NCBI GenBank assembly: GCA_032173675.1
Contig: JAVKPL010014399.1
Coordinates: 1-64,000 of the forward strand
Reading direction: 5' to 3'
Length of the DNA stretch: 64,000 nt
Source of the DNA: Gastrolobium villosum
Taxonomy: Eukaryota > Streptophyta > Magnoliopsida > Fabales > Fabaceae
Each line of letters opens with the position of its first letter. Position 1 is the first letter of the stretch. Position numbers and translations under genes: made by a program. A model generated the notes under the pieces. The model did not search any database. It saw nothing but the letters and a program-made list of their open reading frames with translations, and was not told the DNA's origin. This document shows positions 24,148 to 35,200 of this stretch, piece by piece.

Positions 24148-26213
24148 CTGCAAGATCGAGACAAAACCTATGATAAGCTCAAGAGATGCTTACAAAAATT
24201 TAATTGTAGAACATTTAGCTTTGTGTCAATCAATCACATGATGCATAATTTGAGTATGGACATAAAAATAAAATAAAATAAGAGGATTAGTCTTTGTGTT
24301 TGACTTTGCTTATCAATGTTGCAATTATCTGAAGCACTTGACACTGATAGGACATTTGTATATCAAAGAGGATAGGGATAAAACCTAAACATTTTTTGTA
24401 ACCCTACAAGAAAAAGAAAATGCTCCATATACTATGTCCCTTACTCATAAAAATTAAAGTTATAGAATACAAAGCAGTTCAAAACTCGACAAGTACTCAA
24501 ACCTCAAGTTTTCTTATTTGGCTTTATACGTCTTCATATACTGCAAAAAGATTCCACTTTGTCATAAGCCAGGTTAACCACTCCCATCAAGTTGTTCAAG
24601 AGAAAGGAGGAGCGCCATGTATTGCTGTAAGAAGTCAAACACATCGTAGTTAATCAAAGCCAATATTGTGACACTGAAACTTGGATAACCAATCTGTCAT
24701 AATTAAAGAAGCTAATATAAAGAATTAATTAAAAAATATAGAGAAAGAGAAAATATAAATTAATAACCTGTGTACAAATACAATAAAAAAGTCCACATGG
24801 AAACTACTATGCTTAGCAATGAAAATATCATCAACTAATTTTTTGATTAGATATTTCAATGCAAATATATCTATCTCATCAGCAAGAGAATGACAAATTA
24901 ACGAGATGTGTCTATAAAGGATCTAATGGTTAAATTTGGACTGTATGGCTAAATTTAACCATGCAATGGGTTAATTGATGCATTATTGATTTACAAGGAA
25001 GCTTAAAAGAATACAACTCTATGATTTGGACTCATAATGTCTTCTGTTTATCTACACTGTCTATCAATAGTTGACCTTTTCCTCATAGGACTACTATGAA
25101 TTATGAAACACAGCCTTGGAAACTTCTCTATAATGAAAACGTACCCACACACCTTTTTAATATACATCTGTTTCATATAAACACATGAAAAGGCAAGTAG
25201 GAGAAGAGTAACAAAAAGACAGACCAACCATGAAAATGAGAAACCTGATGTTGGCTCAAAAAAAATAAAAGAACCCAAAAAACAAAAAGAATCACCAAAG
25301 AACCCAAAGTCTTGACAATATATAATCTCATATTTAATGTTTCTATTAAGAACCCAATAGACATAAATTCCAAGATCCTTTGGGCTATGATTAATTTCTA
25401 AAATACAGATTACATATATAAAATCTAGAAAACCACTATAATCAAAACATTGAAAGCATGATTTTTCTCTTTTTTATTTTATTTATGTTCACTTTTGCTC
25501 AGTGTAAGAATAATAACTATGATGAGCTAAAAGTACCAACCGGCAACTCCTTCCTCTTTCGATTACACACAAACAGTAACCTAATGTGGAGCATATGCTA
25601 CATATGAAGGACATGTTCCCCAAAAGCCATTACTAGGGTAAAGTGTTAGAAGTTGAGGAATAAGAATATAATATGAGTTATGGCAAGTTCAAGGCAAAAA
25701 AACTATATAACGCTATTTACAATCTGCAAGGTACTGTGAGCACATATGCACATAGTTTTACTTATTCTCGTCTTCTTGCAAAGAATCATTTAAAAATCCT
25801 CTTTCCCTCCATTGTATCTTTTCTTTAGCCAAAGACTACATACCTTTAGATGATGTCTTTTGCCTCAATTTCCAAATCAAATGCACATTAAAATCATGAT
25901 CTACAGCTTGAAGTAAGATGAACAAACCAATCGCAAAGATTGTTGAAATCTTTGGACCAACTTGAATTAAGATAAGCCTGGCAACTTTCACATTGTATCA
26001 TTAAATTACAATGTCTATTTATCATTAAAAATCATCAAATATCAATTTTAAAATTAGGTTGTTAATCATTAAAATGGATGTCACTGAAATACCTGCTCCA
26101 CTGTGTCAATTCCTCTGAATTTGAGTAAGTGACCTCTACCTTCCTCCAGCTCAACTTGTTGAATGGTTTCTCCACCCAAAACCTTATGCTTCAACCATCT
26201 TCTCCCAGGCTAG

Positions 26214-26338
26214 TCAATGATTATATTGGCCAGATCTTCGTCGCTGGTGATCAGAATCAAGGGTTCCAAGTCACCGTTCGGTAATGGACACCGCAGTGTG
26301 ACCGAGGAACAACACAACTCACCAAGCTTCACCGTCAA
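26214..26338 (-). pseudogene. Captured PB1-domain exon
   Basis: Reading the minus strand after an AG acceptor near 26343: LTVKLGELCCSSVTLRCPLP then NGDLEPLILITSDEDLANII. This is the second half of a PB1 domain, including the acidic SDEDLANII cluster, as found at the N-terminus of plant PB1-containing kinases. The frame ends in a stop soon after, so only a fragment was captured. Confidence 0.72.
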
Positions 26339-26479
26339 CTCTATAAAACACAATCACACACAGACGAACAATATCGAATAAATCAACCAAATTAAGAAAG
26401 ACGAGGGTGAAATAGAAATGAAACTTAGAAAGAAATGGAAAAATTGCAAATAAAATAATTATACTACGCCTCCTCTTTT

Positions 26480-26591
26480 GTCGACTCAAGCAGCCTCAGT
26501 CTCAGCCCCGAGCTATGTTCATCATCGTGCGAATTGTCGACTCAAGCAGCCTCAGTCTCAGCCCCGAGCCATGTTCATCATCGTGCGAATT
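26480..26591. repeat. 56-bp tandem duplication inside the CACTA element
   Basis: Copies at 26480-26535 and 26536-26591 begin GTCGACTCAAGCAGCC and differ at one position (GAGCTATG versus GAGCCATG). Since 56 is not a multiple of three, the duplication would shift any reading frame through it. Confidence 0.93.
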
Positions 26592-27670
26592 GTAAATGAT
26601 GGTTTTCGTAAGGCTGGTAAAATAGTATTTCTTTCCTAAAGGATAATGAAAATTGGTGAAGTCCCTAAGCGAAAGAAGACGACGGAGTAGGGAGAAAATT
26701 GGGGAAAAGATGTACAACCTAATAAGTGAAATAGATGGATCTGGGTGTTACTAAAAATGCCCTTGAAGAAATAGCTAAGTTAGAAATTTTTAAAATATTG
26801 GCCGTCTATATAACGCCGTGGTTAAAATACCGTGCGTATACATCGTATTTCTTGTAGTGCAAGGTGCTGACTTCAACAAGGTTGAAGGTTGGTCCTTTCC
26901 CACCAAAAGAAGCTTCTTGAAGCACCAAGTGCCAAGAATATGACTCCAACCCCTCAAACACAAAACTCAGCAACCCAACCTCCCTCAAACAGGTTCACAA
27001 ACTCAGAAAAGGGGACCTCTCTCTGCACACCAAGCTCACACACTCAAGGTTAAGTGCTTGGGAAGAGGTATCATGAAGGTAGAAGGCCACAAGGCTCACC
27101 AAAGAGGGAAGAGAGCAATGAAACAGTGCAAGACTGATCAGCCTCCAAGGTATCCACGCACAAGAGGCAGTTTTCTAGGGTTTTGTGCCCTTAAGGATAG
27201 TATATATAGTCACATGGCCACTTAACGCGCAGTATTAGCCTTAATAGCTACACAAGAGATCTTGATCCCGAACTTTGGAATCTTAACCTACTTGATTTTA
27301 CAAGAATTATCATATTTTTATTTTATTTTTCTGAACAACTTTTCGGTACGTGCTTTTCCATAGCCAGTATCAGTTCTGGCACCAGTTCTCTTTATTTTGA
27401 CTTGAAACTTGTTTTACAAGTCCTACATATTATTCTAGTAATTATCATGCACTCATTATAATTTTACGGGATACTTTTTCGGTAGCATTTATACCGACTA
27501 GCAGAACCGGTATCTGCACTTTTCTTCCGAAAAGTGACTTTCAGCATTCTTACCCACTTACTATAATTATTTAAGCCACATAATAATTATTAGGGTCAAT
27601 TATGGAATCATTTCCTAATTTATCACAATTAATCAATTAATTTCCTTAATTAGCGGTGCGGGTTCTTACA

Positions 27671-28023
27671 TCATGTCATCCCCTCAAGCGCTGCTCCAGA
27701 TCCTGCATCCTCCTTGCATTATCTTCTTGTATCCTCTGGAAATCTTCTCTTCTTTGGAGATTATTTTGATTCTCCATCTCTTCCATTCATCGCAAAATTG
27801 CAGCAAACGCGTTTTGGGCCAGCCGAGAATCACGATCCGCTGATTGGGCGAAGCGCACAGCTAAATCCCCAGGATGTTGAGGGGGATCGTTCACAATTAG
27901 AGCTGCAACTCGGTTGTGAGGTGCTGGAGTGGAGGTTGTGTCTGACACGTCCTCACTGACATGGACATGATCATAGTCCACATCGTTTCTAGGCTGGTTT
28001 TGAGGTTGATTTACCTCTTCCAT
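27671..28023 (-). pseudogene. Tat-like element: gag N-terminus
   Basis: Starts MEEVNQPQNQPRNDVDYDHV at 28023 and continues through PAPHNRVAALIVNDPPQHPG. After a stop near 27790 a shifted frame gives a Glu/Gln/Arg-rich helix (NNLQRREDFQRIQEDNARRM). It ends at the border of long LTR copy C, with gag resuming at 20267 on the other side. It lies directly behind the primer-binding site and LTR of this element. Confidence 0.7.
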
Positions 28024-28133
28024 GACTGGATCCAGCGATTGATTCTGGTTTTAAGGTAGCTGCTGGCTATTGCTTCTTGTATAAACCACCATCATCAGTC
28101 AGAATTGTGGGAATATCAAATTCAAAGAGATGA

Positions 28134-28153
28134 TTCCCCACACACGGCGTCAA
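28134..28153 (-). promoter_or_regulatory. Primer-binding site of the Tat-like element
   Basis: The minus-strand TTGACGCCGTGTGTGGGGAA starts a few bases after the LTR end. It resembles the GGCGCCGTCTGTGGGGA-type site common in Tat elements, with a few changes. Confidence 0.6.
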
Positions 28154-28160
28154 TGTTCTG

Positions 28161-28569
28161 TGTTAGAAACAGAGATGTCCATCCCAATGGATTGGTATGT
28201 TAATGTTGGATCTAGTACCCTCTCCAAGGTATCTATGAGGGAGACACCCTTGAGTCAAGCAGATCACTATGCACAACGAACTAATAACGACATTAGCCAA
28301 AGGGAGGTGTGCGCGCACGGTGACAGCATAACATTAAAAGAGAGAGTGTAACATACCTTTAGGGTTTACCTCTTATTTATAGGGGTTACCTGTGGGTAAT
28401 GTGATGTGGGCCTTTAGTGCCTCCGATGGGGACCTGGCTTGTCTGCTATGTTGTCGTATTAGGATTAGTATCCTTGATGGATTCTATCTGTAATCATACT
28501 TGATTAGGATCTTGGATTGCCCCTTATTGGGTCTGTCATTCGATGGGCCCCTTACATAGGTCTATAACA
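28161..28569 (-). repeat. 5' LTR of the Tat-like element
   Basis: A 409-bp block with TGTT...AACA termini (minus strand starts TGTTATAGACC and ends GTTTCTAACA). A minus-strand TATA box (CCTATAAATAAG, near 28374-28385) lies about 190 bp in. It is followed on the minus strand by the primer-binding site and gag. No second copy lies in the window, because the 3' part of the element is lost. Confidence 0.68.
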
Positions 28570-28828
28570 AGTCCCTCGTCCAACACCTTAAGATTTTGGG
28601 TTGAATTGGTTCTTTACATGGTATCAAAATCTTCTATCCCTAGTTCAATCCTCATCGCCCCCACTTTCTCTTGTTGAATTTCTTAGCACAGGTAGGCTGG
28701 ACCTGATGTATCATCCACCTTTCAAGCTCAGACTCTGATTTGAAGGGACATGTTAGAGAAATATAAAGTAATTAATGTAGCCTCACATAACAACTCAAAT
28801 AATTTTTAGGCTAAATTGGTTCTTTGCA
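28570..28828 (+). mobile_element. TRIM relic, cut by the Tat-like element
   Basis: A left LTR remnant (28570-28618, ending TTCTTTACA) is followed by TGGTATCAAAATC (a decayed Met-tRNA primer site), a short noncoding interior, a purine run GAAGGGACA and a right LTR (28751-28828, starts TGTTAGAGAAAT). It is related to the element at 40660-40955. The left LTR is truncated exactly where the 409-bp LTR begins. Confidence 0.65.
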
Positions 28829-30461
28829 CCAACTAACTTCTTATACATAACCCATTTCAACAACCTCTATTTTCTTTATTAGTCTTCAAAATATTTTCTT
28901 TATCTCACATCACTACTGTAATGTTTATCCAACAGGCAACGAATCTTAATCATTGAAGGAGTGTCAAACTATCAATATCCTTTAAAACATCCTGATTCCT
29001 GAGTGCAAACAAAGTTGGAGATTGAGAAGAAAGGGGAGATTTCAAAACCTCTCCTCGGGGGAAAACAGAGGAAAATACAATTGAGTAGTGGGGCTGATCA
29101 AGATTTTCACTCGACAAAGTTTAACAATATTGCAATCGACCACTTGAAGTCTCAGCATCAGGTGGGCCTCAATTCTTCTCCTTTGTGCAAATGGTTTTGC
29201 ATTATTCACAGAATTATCTTGTTCTCTGTCAAAAAAACTGACGGGCATGGTCCCCTTTTTGTCCACTTGCTTCTTAACGTCCTTAATATGCTATCAGAAG
29301 TCCACGCAGGGATTCAAATCTCACGGGTCTTCTTTGCTCTCTGAAATTCTAAATAGTCATCTTTGGCAGTCTGAAATTCTACGTAATTATCCAATCTGTT
29401 GTTATCAAATGTTTAGAATGAAGAAAATTTTGTTCCGCAATTTATGTTATACATTGCAAAACAAATTCATCTAAAAACACTACCAAGCACATGGTTCAAC
29501 GGGTAAGATGTTATTTCAGCTTAATTAGTGATATTGAATTCTAGTTCATAACACACCCAGTTGTGTTAAAACTTTGCAGGTAGGACAATATCCAAAAATA
29601 CAACTTAAAAGACTTGAACTTGAGCATCCTATTGAGAATTAATGTGTCAATGATAAAATCTTGCATTGATTCAAACTTAATTAAGCAAAAAACATTTGAG
29701 TAAAAAGATTCATAAATTTAGTATCGTAATATTTTAAGTTATTTCATAATTTTAAAAACAGAAATATTTTTCTCATTTTGTTGGAGATAGTTATCTCATT
29801 TTATACACTCATCGAATTTAGTGCCATTTTTTTTCATTTCTTTTTTCTTTTGTTTTAAAGTATGGACCCCACATATTTATTTCACGTGCATGAGAGAATT
29901 ATATGAAGTAACATGAGATTAGTTACTCCCTTCTAAAAAATATTTAGACATTTCGAATAATATATCCTAATGAGATTTGGGCTGACAACCAATATTTATC
30001 CTTATTTCAAGGATAACATTGGTCCAGTAAGCACGTGATACTAAGATTTTATTCATACAGGCCCAATGCAAGACCATGTTTTTTCCACATCATGCTCATT
30101 GTTGGTAACAACATTTACAAATTGTATGTAAACGATATTCGCAAACTATTTTTGTAGGCTCAATGCAAGCCCAGGTAATTATTTTCTTATTGGTATTGGC
30201 TACTGAAATTTTATAGGTCTAAGTAACATCTCGTGAATTCCCCGCATATTATCATACATTACGGTATTAATCGCAACGTAATTGATTAATAAAATGGAAA
30301 CTAAATTTGTAGTATCACAATTACACATTTGTAAATATGTGAATGTACTTTTTTTCTGTTTTTTTCCCCCTATTATTACATTAGACTCACTAGTGATACC
30401 ATAGAGTCCATAGTTCCTTCAATGGAAGAATAATTTTAAAGAATAGAATCTATATTTCATA
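28829..30461. other. Intergenic, no gene recognised
   Basis: The only longer open frame (29003-29344) has no recognisable domain and no codon bias. 29485-29580 (GGTTCAACGGGTAAGATG) loosely resembles tRNA-derived repeats but is not convincing. Confidence 0.4.
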
Positions 30462-30466
30462 CTTAG

Positions 30467-30772
30467 AGCCCGTTTGGATGGTTTTTTTTCTTCAAAAGCT
30501 GTTTTTTTATTTATAAAAAAACACTTCCCGGAAAAAAAAAAATCTATTTGGATGTCTGCTCTTAAAAAAAGCAGAAGTCATAAAAATGGCCAAAAACCTA
30601 TTTTTTCATAAGCTAAAAATTTTAGCTTTTAAAAAAAAGCATAAGTCAAAAGTTAAATATTTTTTTCAAAAAAAAAATATTTTTTAAAAAATATAAATAG
30701 CTATAATTTTTATAAAAAGTACTTTTAAAATAAGGAAGTGATAAAAAGGACTTTCTTCAATACAAACGACCT
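30467..30772. mobile_element. MITE-like element, 306 bp
   Basis: Imperfect terminal inverted repeats (AGCCCGTTTGGA left, inverted AGGTCGTTTGTA right) are flanked by the direct repeat CTTAG at 30462-30466 and 30773-30777. The interior is A/T-rich with AAAAGC/GCTTTT self-complementarity. The GCCCGTTTGG end is common in plant hAT-related MITEs, but those usually make 8-bp duplications, so the class is uncertain. Confidence 0.5.
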
Positions 30773-30838
30773 CTTAGCACTGAACAGTCGGTACTCTACT
30801 GGAAATACATGGATCCACCACTAGTTCTAATATCTCAG

Positions 30839-30846
30839 TATATAAA
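30839..30846 (+). promoter_or_regulatory. TATA box of an interrupted host locus
   Basis: TATATAAA, 79 bp upstream of an ATG at 30918, the normal spacing for a plant gene. Confidence 0.45.
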
Positions 30847-30917
30847 ACTAGAAATCTTGAGCTTTTCGGAAAGATATAAAATTAACCACCACCAGTCGAT
30901 ATAAATATTGCTCCTTG

Positions 30918-30980
30918 ATGGCTTCCTCCAACACCTTCTTCAGCAGAGAACCTTGGCCAAACTACATCTCGATCGAAGAC
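30918..30980 (+). CDS. Possible short host ORF interrupted by the gypsy insertion
   Basis: Starts MASSNTFFSREPWPNYISIE and runs into the retrotransposon at 30981. Ignoring the insertion (and one copy of the AAGAC duplication), the frame adds Asp-Leu and stops just past 36033, giving only 22 codons. The TATA box and ATG spacing look real. The ORF could be a micropeptide, or the first exon of a decayed gene. No GT donor occurs before the stop. I do not recognise it. Confidence 0.3.
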
Positions 30981-31368
30981 TGATAGATACCCTACAGCTA
31001 CAGTACCGCTCCAGGCACGTATACGCAAACGACCAACTCACTTGGCTGACTACGTCGTGGGCACAACATCTAGGAATAGTTAATGTTTTATATTTTATTC
31101 CTTCAGTTACTTTTGTTCAATTTATTTGTAACATCCCTTGTAGTTATTTGCTTTTGTTCAGTTTATTTGTAACCTCCCTTGTAGTTATTGCTTTCACTCC
31201 ACGTTCTGTTTGTAATCCTTATTTCATGGGATTTAGTTATTGGGTCTTTGGTTGTTTTTATTTAAATAGGAACCGTGATATCAATGAAAAGGAGATTATT
31301 TTGCTGCAACATGTATTTCTTTTAAGTTTAAACAAGCTTATCCTTTTTGCTAAAAAGGAGACCTACCA
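30981..31368 (+). repeat. 5' LTR of the young gypsy element
   Basis: TG...CA termini. Its first about 100 bp repeat the coding sequence for the polyprotein C-terminus found in the 3' LTR. It contains a duplicated TTTATTTGTAAC(A/C)TCCCTTGTAGTTATT block. Confidence 0.95.
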
Positions 31369-31390
31369 TTTGGTGCTTTCATTGAGCACA
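31369..31390 (+). promoter_or_regulatory. Primer-binding site region
   Basis: TTTGGTGCTTTCATTGAG follows the LTR immediately, a primer-site sequence commonly seen right after the 5' LTR of plant gypsy elements. Confidence 0.6.
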
Positions 31391-31407
31391 GTACTCCATA
31401 TTCTTCC

Positions 31408-32234
31408 ATGGCAGAAGGTATCCATTTTTGAAAACTGGAAGAGGCACAAGAAACGCATACCACTCAGATTACCCATCTCACACAACAATCCAACCAAACC
31501 GTAACACAACTGAATGAAATCCAAACCACTCTCACTGCCTTAATGGCTTGTTTTGATCAAATTCAACTTCAACATTCCAACAACCGACCACCACCACCCC
31601 CTCCTCCACCTCCACCTCCACCAAACTTTCCTCCGGTTATGCAGCCTCATCCCTTCCGCCTATATTTTCCCCGCTTCGATGGCGATAATCCAACTGGTTG
31701 GATATTCAAAGCATCACAATTTTTCCAGTTTCACCAAATCCTCCATGCCAGCGCCTTCAAATTTCCTCCTTCCATATGGATGGACCTGCACTCGCCTGGT
31801 TCCAGTGGATGACCCGTAACTCACCCTTCCAAAGCTGGGACAATTTTACCCAGACTTTAGAAACCTGTTTTGGTGACTCCCCTTACACAGATCACATGGG
31901 ATCCCTTGCTAAACTGCAACAATCCAGCTCAGTTGCTACTTACATTTCCAAATATGGATCTCTAGCCAACCGCACTGATAATTTACCACCAGCCTTCCTT
32001 CTCAACAACTTCATCTCTGGTCTCAAACCCACTATCTGACGTGAAGTCCAAGCCCTTAAGCCACAAACCATTATCGAGGCACAAGGCCTCGCAAAGTTAC
32101 AGGAAGATAAACTTTCATATCATGCTTCACGTTCACACGCGTTCTCCTTTTCTCCCCAAACAGCCCCTGCATCATCCTCCAACCTTAATCCGCGACCTCC
32201 TCCCCCTGGTGTTCGCAAGTTAACTTCCGAAGAG
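31408..32234 (+). pseudogene. gag of the young gypsy element
   Basis: Begins MAEG at 31408. Codon 8 is TGA (31429). After a proline run (PPPPPPPPPPPPNFPP) the capsid has PFRLYFPRFDGDNPTGWIFK. A frameshift near 31735 moves to a frame with DGPALAWFQWMTRNSPFQSW and FGDSPYTDHMGSLAKLQQSS. A TGA at 32037 follows LKPTI, where CGA (Arg) is likely ancestral. The frame is then the same as that of the zinc knuckle and protease downstream. Confidence 0.9.
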
Positions 32235-35200
32235 ATGAAGGTGCGTCGTGAACAAAACCTATGTTTCAACTGTGACGAGAAGTTCTCTCATGGCCACAAA
32301 TGCAAGACTCATTTTACTCTCCTTCTTATTGATGATGAAAACCCTGACACAACTGATGCCCTTGATACTACACTACCCGAACCAGAAATACAACCAGCCA
32401 CTGAACCCGAAATGTTAGACATCTCCCTTCATGCATTTTCTGGACAGAACTCTCCTCGTACACTTCGGTTAGTGGGCAGTATCGCAGGGATATCCGTTCA
32501 AGTTCTCGTTGATGGTGGTTCAACACACAATTTCATCCAACAACGATTGGCACACCACCTTCATCTACCCGTGGACACCACCAACTCCTTCCATGTTATA
32601 GTTGGGAATGGTGAAACACTACTATGTTCAGGTGTTTGTCCCTATGTGCCACTCTATCTCTCCCACCACTTGTTTCCAACTGACCTTTATGTTCTTCCTC
32701 TGCATGGTGCTGACGTCGTTTTAGGGGTACAATGGTTTTGCCTTCTTAGCCCAGTCACATTTGATTACCGCCACCTTACCCTTTCCTTTAGCCTCAACTC
32801 ATCTCCTATCACCCTCACTGGCTCCACTAATTCCCCATCTACTCAAGTTTGTACACCCACTATCCGTCGTGACCTAGCCACCTCCTCCATTGCCTCCTTT
32901 TACAAACTGGATATCTCAACCTGCACTCCATCTCCTATTACCCCGGCCCTTCCATCCGATATCCAAAAACTACTCCTTCATTTTAACCATCTCTTTAACC
33001 CGCCTACGCATCTACCACCCCATAGGCCCCAAGATCATCGAATCTTGCTTCTCCCAGATTCAGACCCAGTAAATGTCAAACCCTACCGTTACCCATATTT
33101 TCAGAAACAAGAGATTGAACGCCAGGTACGTGCTATGCTGCATGATGGCCTTATTCAACCTAGTGTGAGCCCTTTTAGTTCTCATGTACTCCTTATCCGT
33201 AAAAAAGACGGAACTTGGCATTTTTGTGTTGATTTTAGAGCACTCAATGCCATAACCGTCAAAGACAGGTTCCCTATCCCCACCATTGATGAATTGTTTG
33301 ATGAACTTCATGGCTCTCGCTTTTTCTCCAAGTTGGACCTTTGTTCGGGATTCCATAAAATCCGCATGCATACTGACTTCGTTACTGCCACAGCTTTCCG
33401 CACACATGAAGGCCATTACGAGTTCCGTGTTATGCCATTTGGGCTTTGCAACGCCCCCTCCACATTCCAGTCCACCATGAATTCAGTTTTTACAACATTC
33501 TTACGTCGATTTGTTCTTGTTTTCTTCGACGATATCCTGGTTTACAGTCCAACCTGGGAGGCGCATTTAAATCATCTCCAACAAGTTTTCTCTGTGTTAG
33601 AAAAAAAATATCCTCCATCTCAAGCTTGCAAAATGTTCTTTTGGTCAGGATGCTATACATTATTTGGGCCATATTTTCTCGACACAGTGTATTTTCGTAG
33701 ACCAAGATAAGATCCAAGCTATTTTAGATTGGCCTACTCCACATACCACAACAAAACTTCGATTTTTCCTTAGTTTGGCTGGTTACTACACCTGTTTCAT
33801 AAAGAGGTATGCTTCCTTAGCCGCTCCACTAACATCTTTGCTTTGCAGCAACGCATTTCTTTGGACTGATAAACAAGATGAAGCTTTTCAATCCCTGAAG
33901 AATGCACTAGCCAACGCCCCTGTGTTACAAATGCCAGATTTTACAGCACCATTTTGCCTTGATACGGATGCTTCAGGTGTTGCTCTTGGCGCGATTTTAA
34001 CCCAAAATGGCCACCCACTTGCATACTACAACAAGCTTTTCTCTCCTCGCATTCGAGCTGCCTCTACATACATCTGCGAGCTTTGTGCCATAACCAAAGC
34101 TATCCACAAGTGGCGCCACTACCTGCTAGGACGCGAGTTCATCATCCATACTGATCATTATAGCCTGCAACACCTCCTTACCCAATCCATCCATACACCT
34201 GAACAAGAAAAGTGGCTATACAAATTAATGGTCTTCCATTATCGTATCATTTACAAGCCAAGGAAGACCAATGGTGCAGCTGATGCGCTCTCACACTGCC
34301 ACGACTCATCCCTTCATGCCTTATCAGTACCAATCCTTGCCATGTCTGCCCAAGTCATCACAGCTTTAGCACACGATGCAACTGCTGCCAATTTGATGGC
34401 TACCGTAAGCAAAAATCCTTCCCAATATCCCCATTACCATATTACTAATGGTTTGCTGTTCTATAAAAACAGAATTTACTTGCCTTCCAGTTCATCTCTA
34501 TGCAAAAATATGTTTCATGAACATCACTCTAGTCCTATTGGTGGACATTCCGGTTATTACAGAACTCTTCGACGCTTAAGCCAGGGTTTTTATTGGCCGA
34601 AAATGAAGCTGGATGTGAAGCGTAGGGTAAGAAATTGTCTTGTTTGCCAACAAACAAAGTATACTACTTCTTCACCCAATGGTCTCCTCCAACCTCTTCC
34701 AATACCAGAGCGCGTTTGGGATGATGTTACTATAGACTTCATCACTGGTCTTACACCTTCTTATGGGAAATCATCCATCATGGTTGTAGTTGATCGCCTT
34801 TCCAAATATGCTCATTTTATCCCAATGCCCTCTCATTTCACAGCACAATCTGCCGCTGCAGCATATGTCCTTCATGTTGGCAAACTTCATGGCATCCCAA
34901 AGACTATCACAATCGATCGTGGATCAATTTTTCTCAGTTCTTTCCGGCAAGAGGTCTTCATTCACCAAGGAACCAAGCTCCAGATGAGTTCCGCATATCA
35001 CCCACAAACGGATGGGCAAAGTGAGGTTGTCAACCGGTGCGTCGAGCAATATCTCCAGAGTTTCACCATGGATCAACCATCATCTTGGTCCAAATATATC
35101 CACTGGGCTGGATATTGGTACAATACCTCCTTCCACTCTTTTGCTAAGATGACACCTTTTGAAGCTCTATATGGCCGTAGCCCTCCTACTATCCCTGATT

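Larger units (their letters stand above)
21933..26859 (-). mobile_element. CACTA transposon carrying host-gene exons
   Basis: A 4,927-bp element with CACTACAAAAAATAAG at the left end and TTTCTTGTAGTG at the right (inverted CACTACAAGAAA). It is flanked by the 3-bp direct repeat CAA at 21930-21932 and 26860-26862, which is diagnostic of the CACTA (En/Spm) superfamily. The left subterminal zone (about 21955-22160) holds repeats of CCGTGGCTAAAA and GCCACGGTTAAAAT in both orientations; the right end has CGTGGTTAAAATACCGTG. No transposase is recognised. Instead it holds exons, all on the minus strand, of a PB1-domain protein, an EF-Tu and an SYP7-type syntaxin, plus one unidentified exon. It is a non-autonomous, gene-capturing copy. 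Confidence 0.9.
20268..27670 (-). repeat. Long LTR, copy C, split by a CACTA element
   Basis: The + strand begins TGTAACACCCCG at 20268 and ends GGTTCTTACA at 27670. Removing the CACTA element (21933-26859) and one 3-bp target repeat leaves about 2,473 bp. A minus-strand TATA motif (GACTATATATAC, near 27210) supports minus-strand transcription. The flanks are TCCTA (20263-20267) and TCATG (27671-27675), a possible but diverged 5-bp target duplication (3 of 5 match). The two flanks both encode gag of the same Tat-like element, so this is a solo LTR lodged in that gag gene. Confidence 0.8.

Noticed and set aside
16006..27670. Long LTR copies B and C as the paired LTRs of the gag/protease element between them
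   Set aside because: The gag continues on the far side of copy C (27671-28023), behind its own 409-bp LTR and primer site, so copy C is inserted into gag. B meets the coding region in the middle of pol with no polypurine tract.
29003..29344. 113-residue ORF as a gene
   Set aside because: No domain, no promoter, no codon bias; surrounded by retroelement debris.
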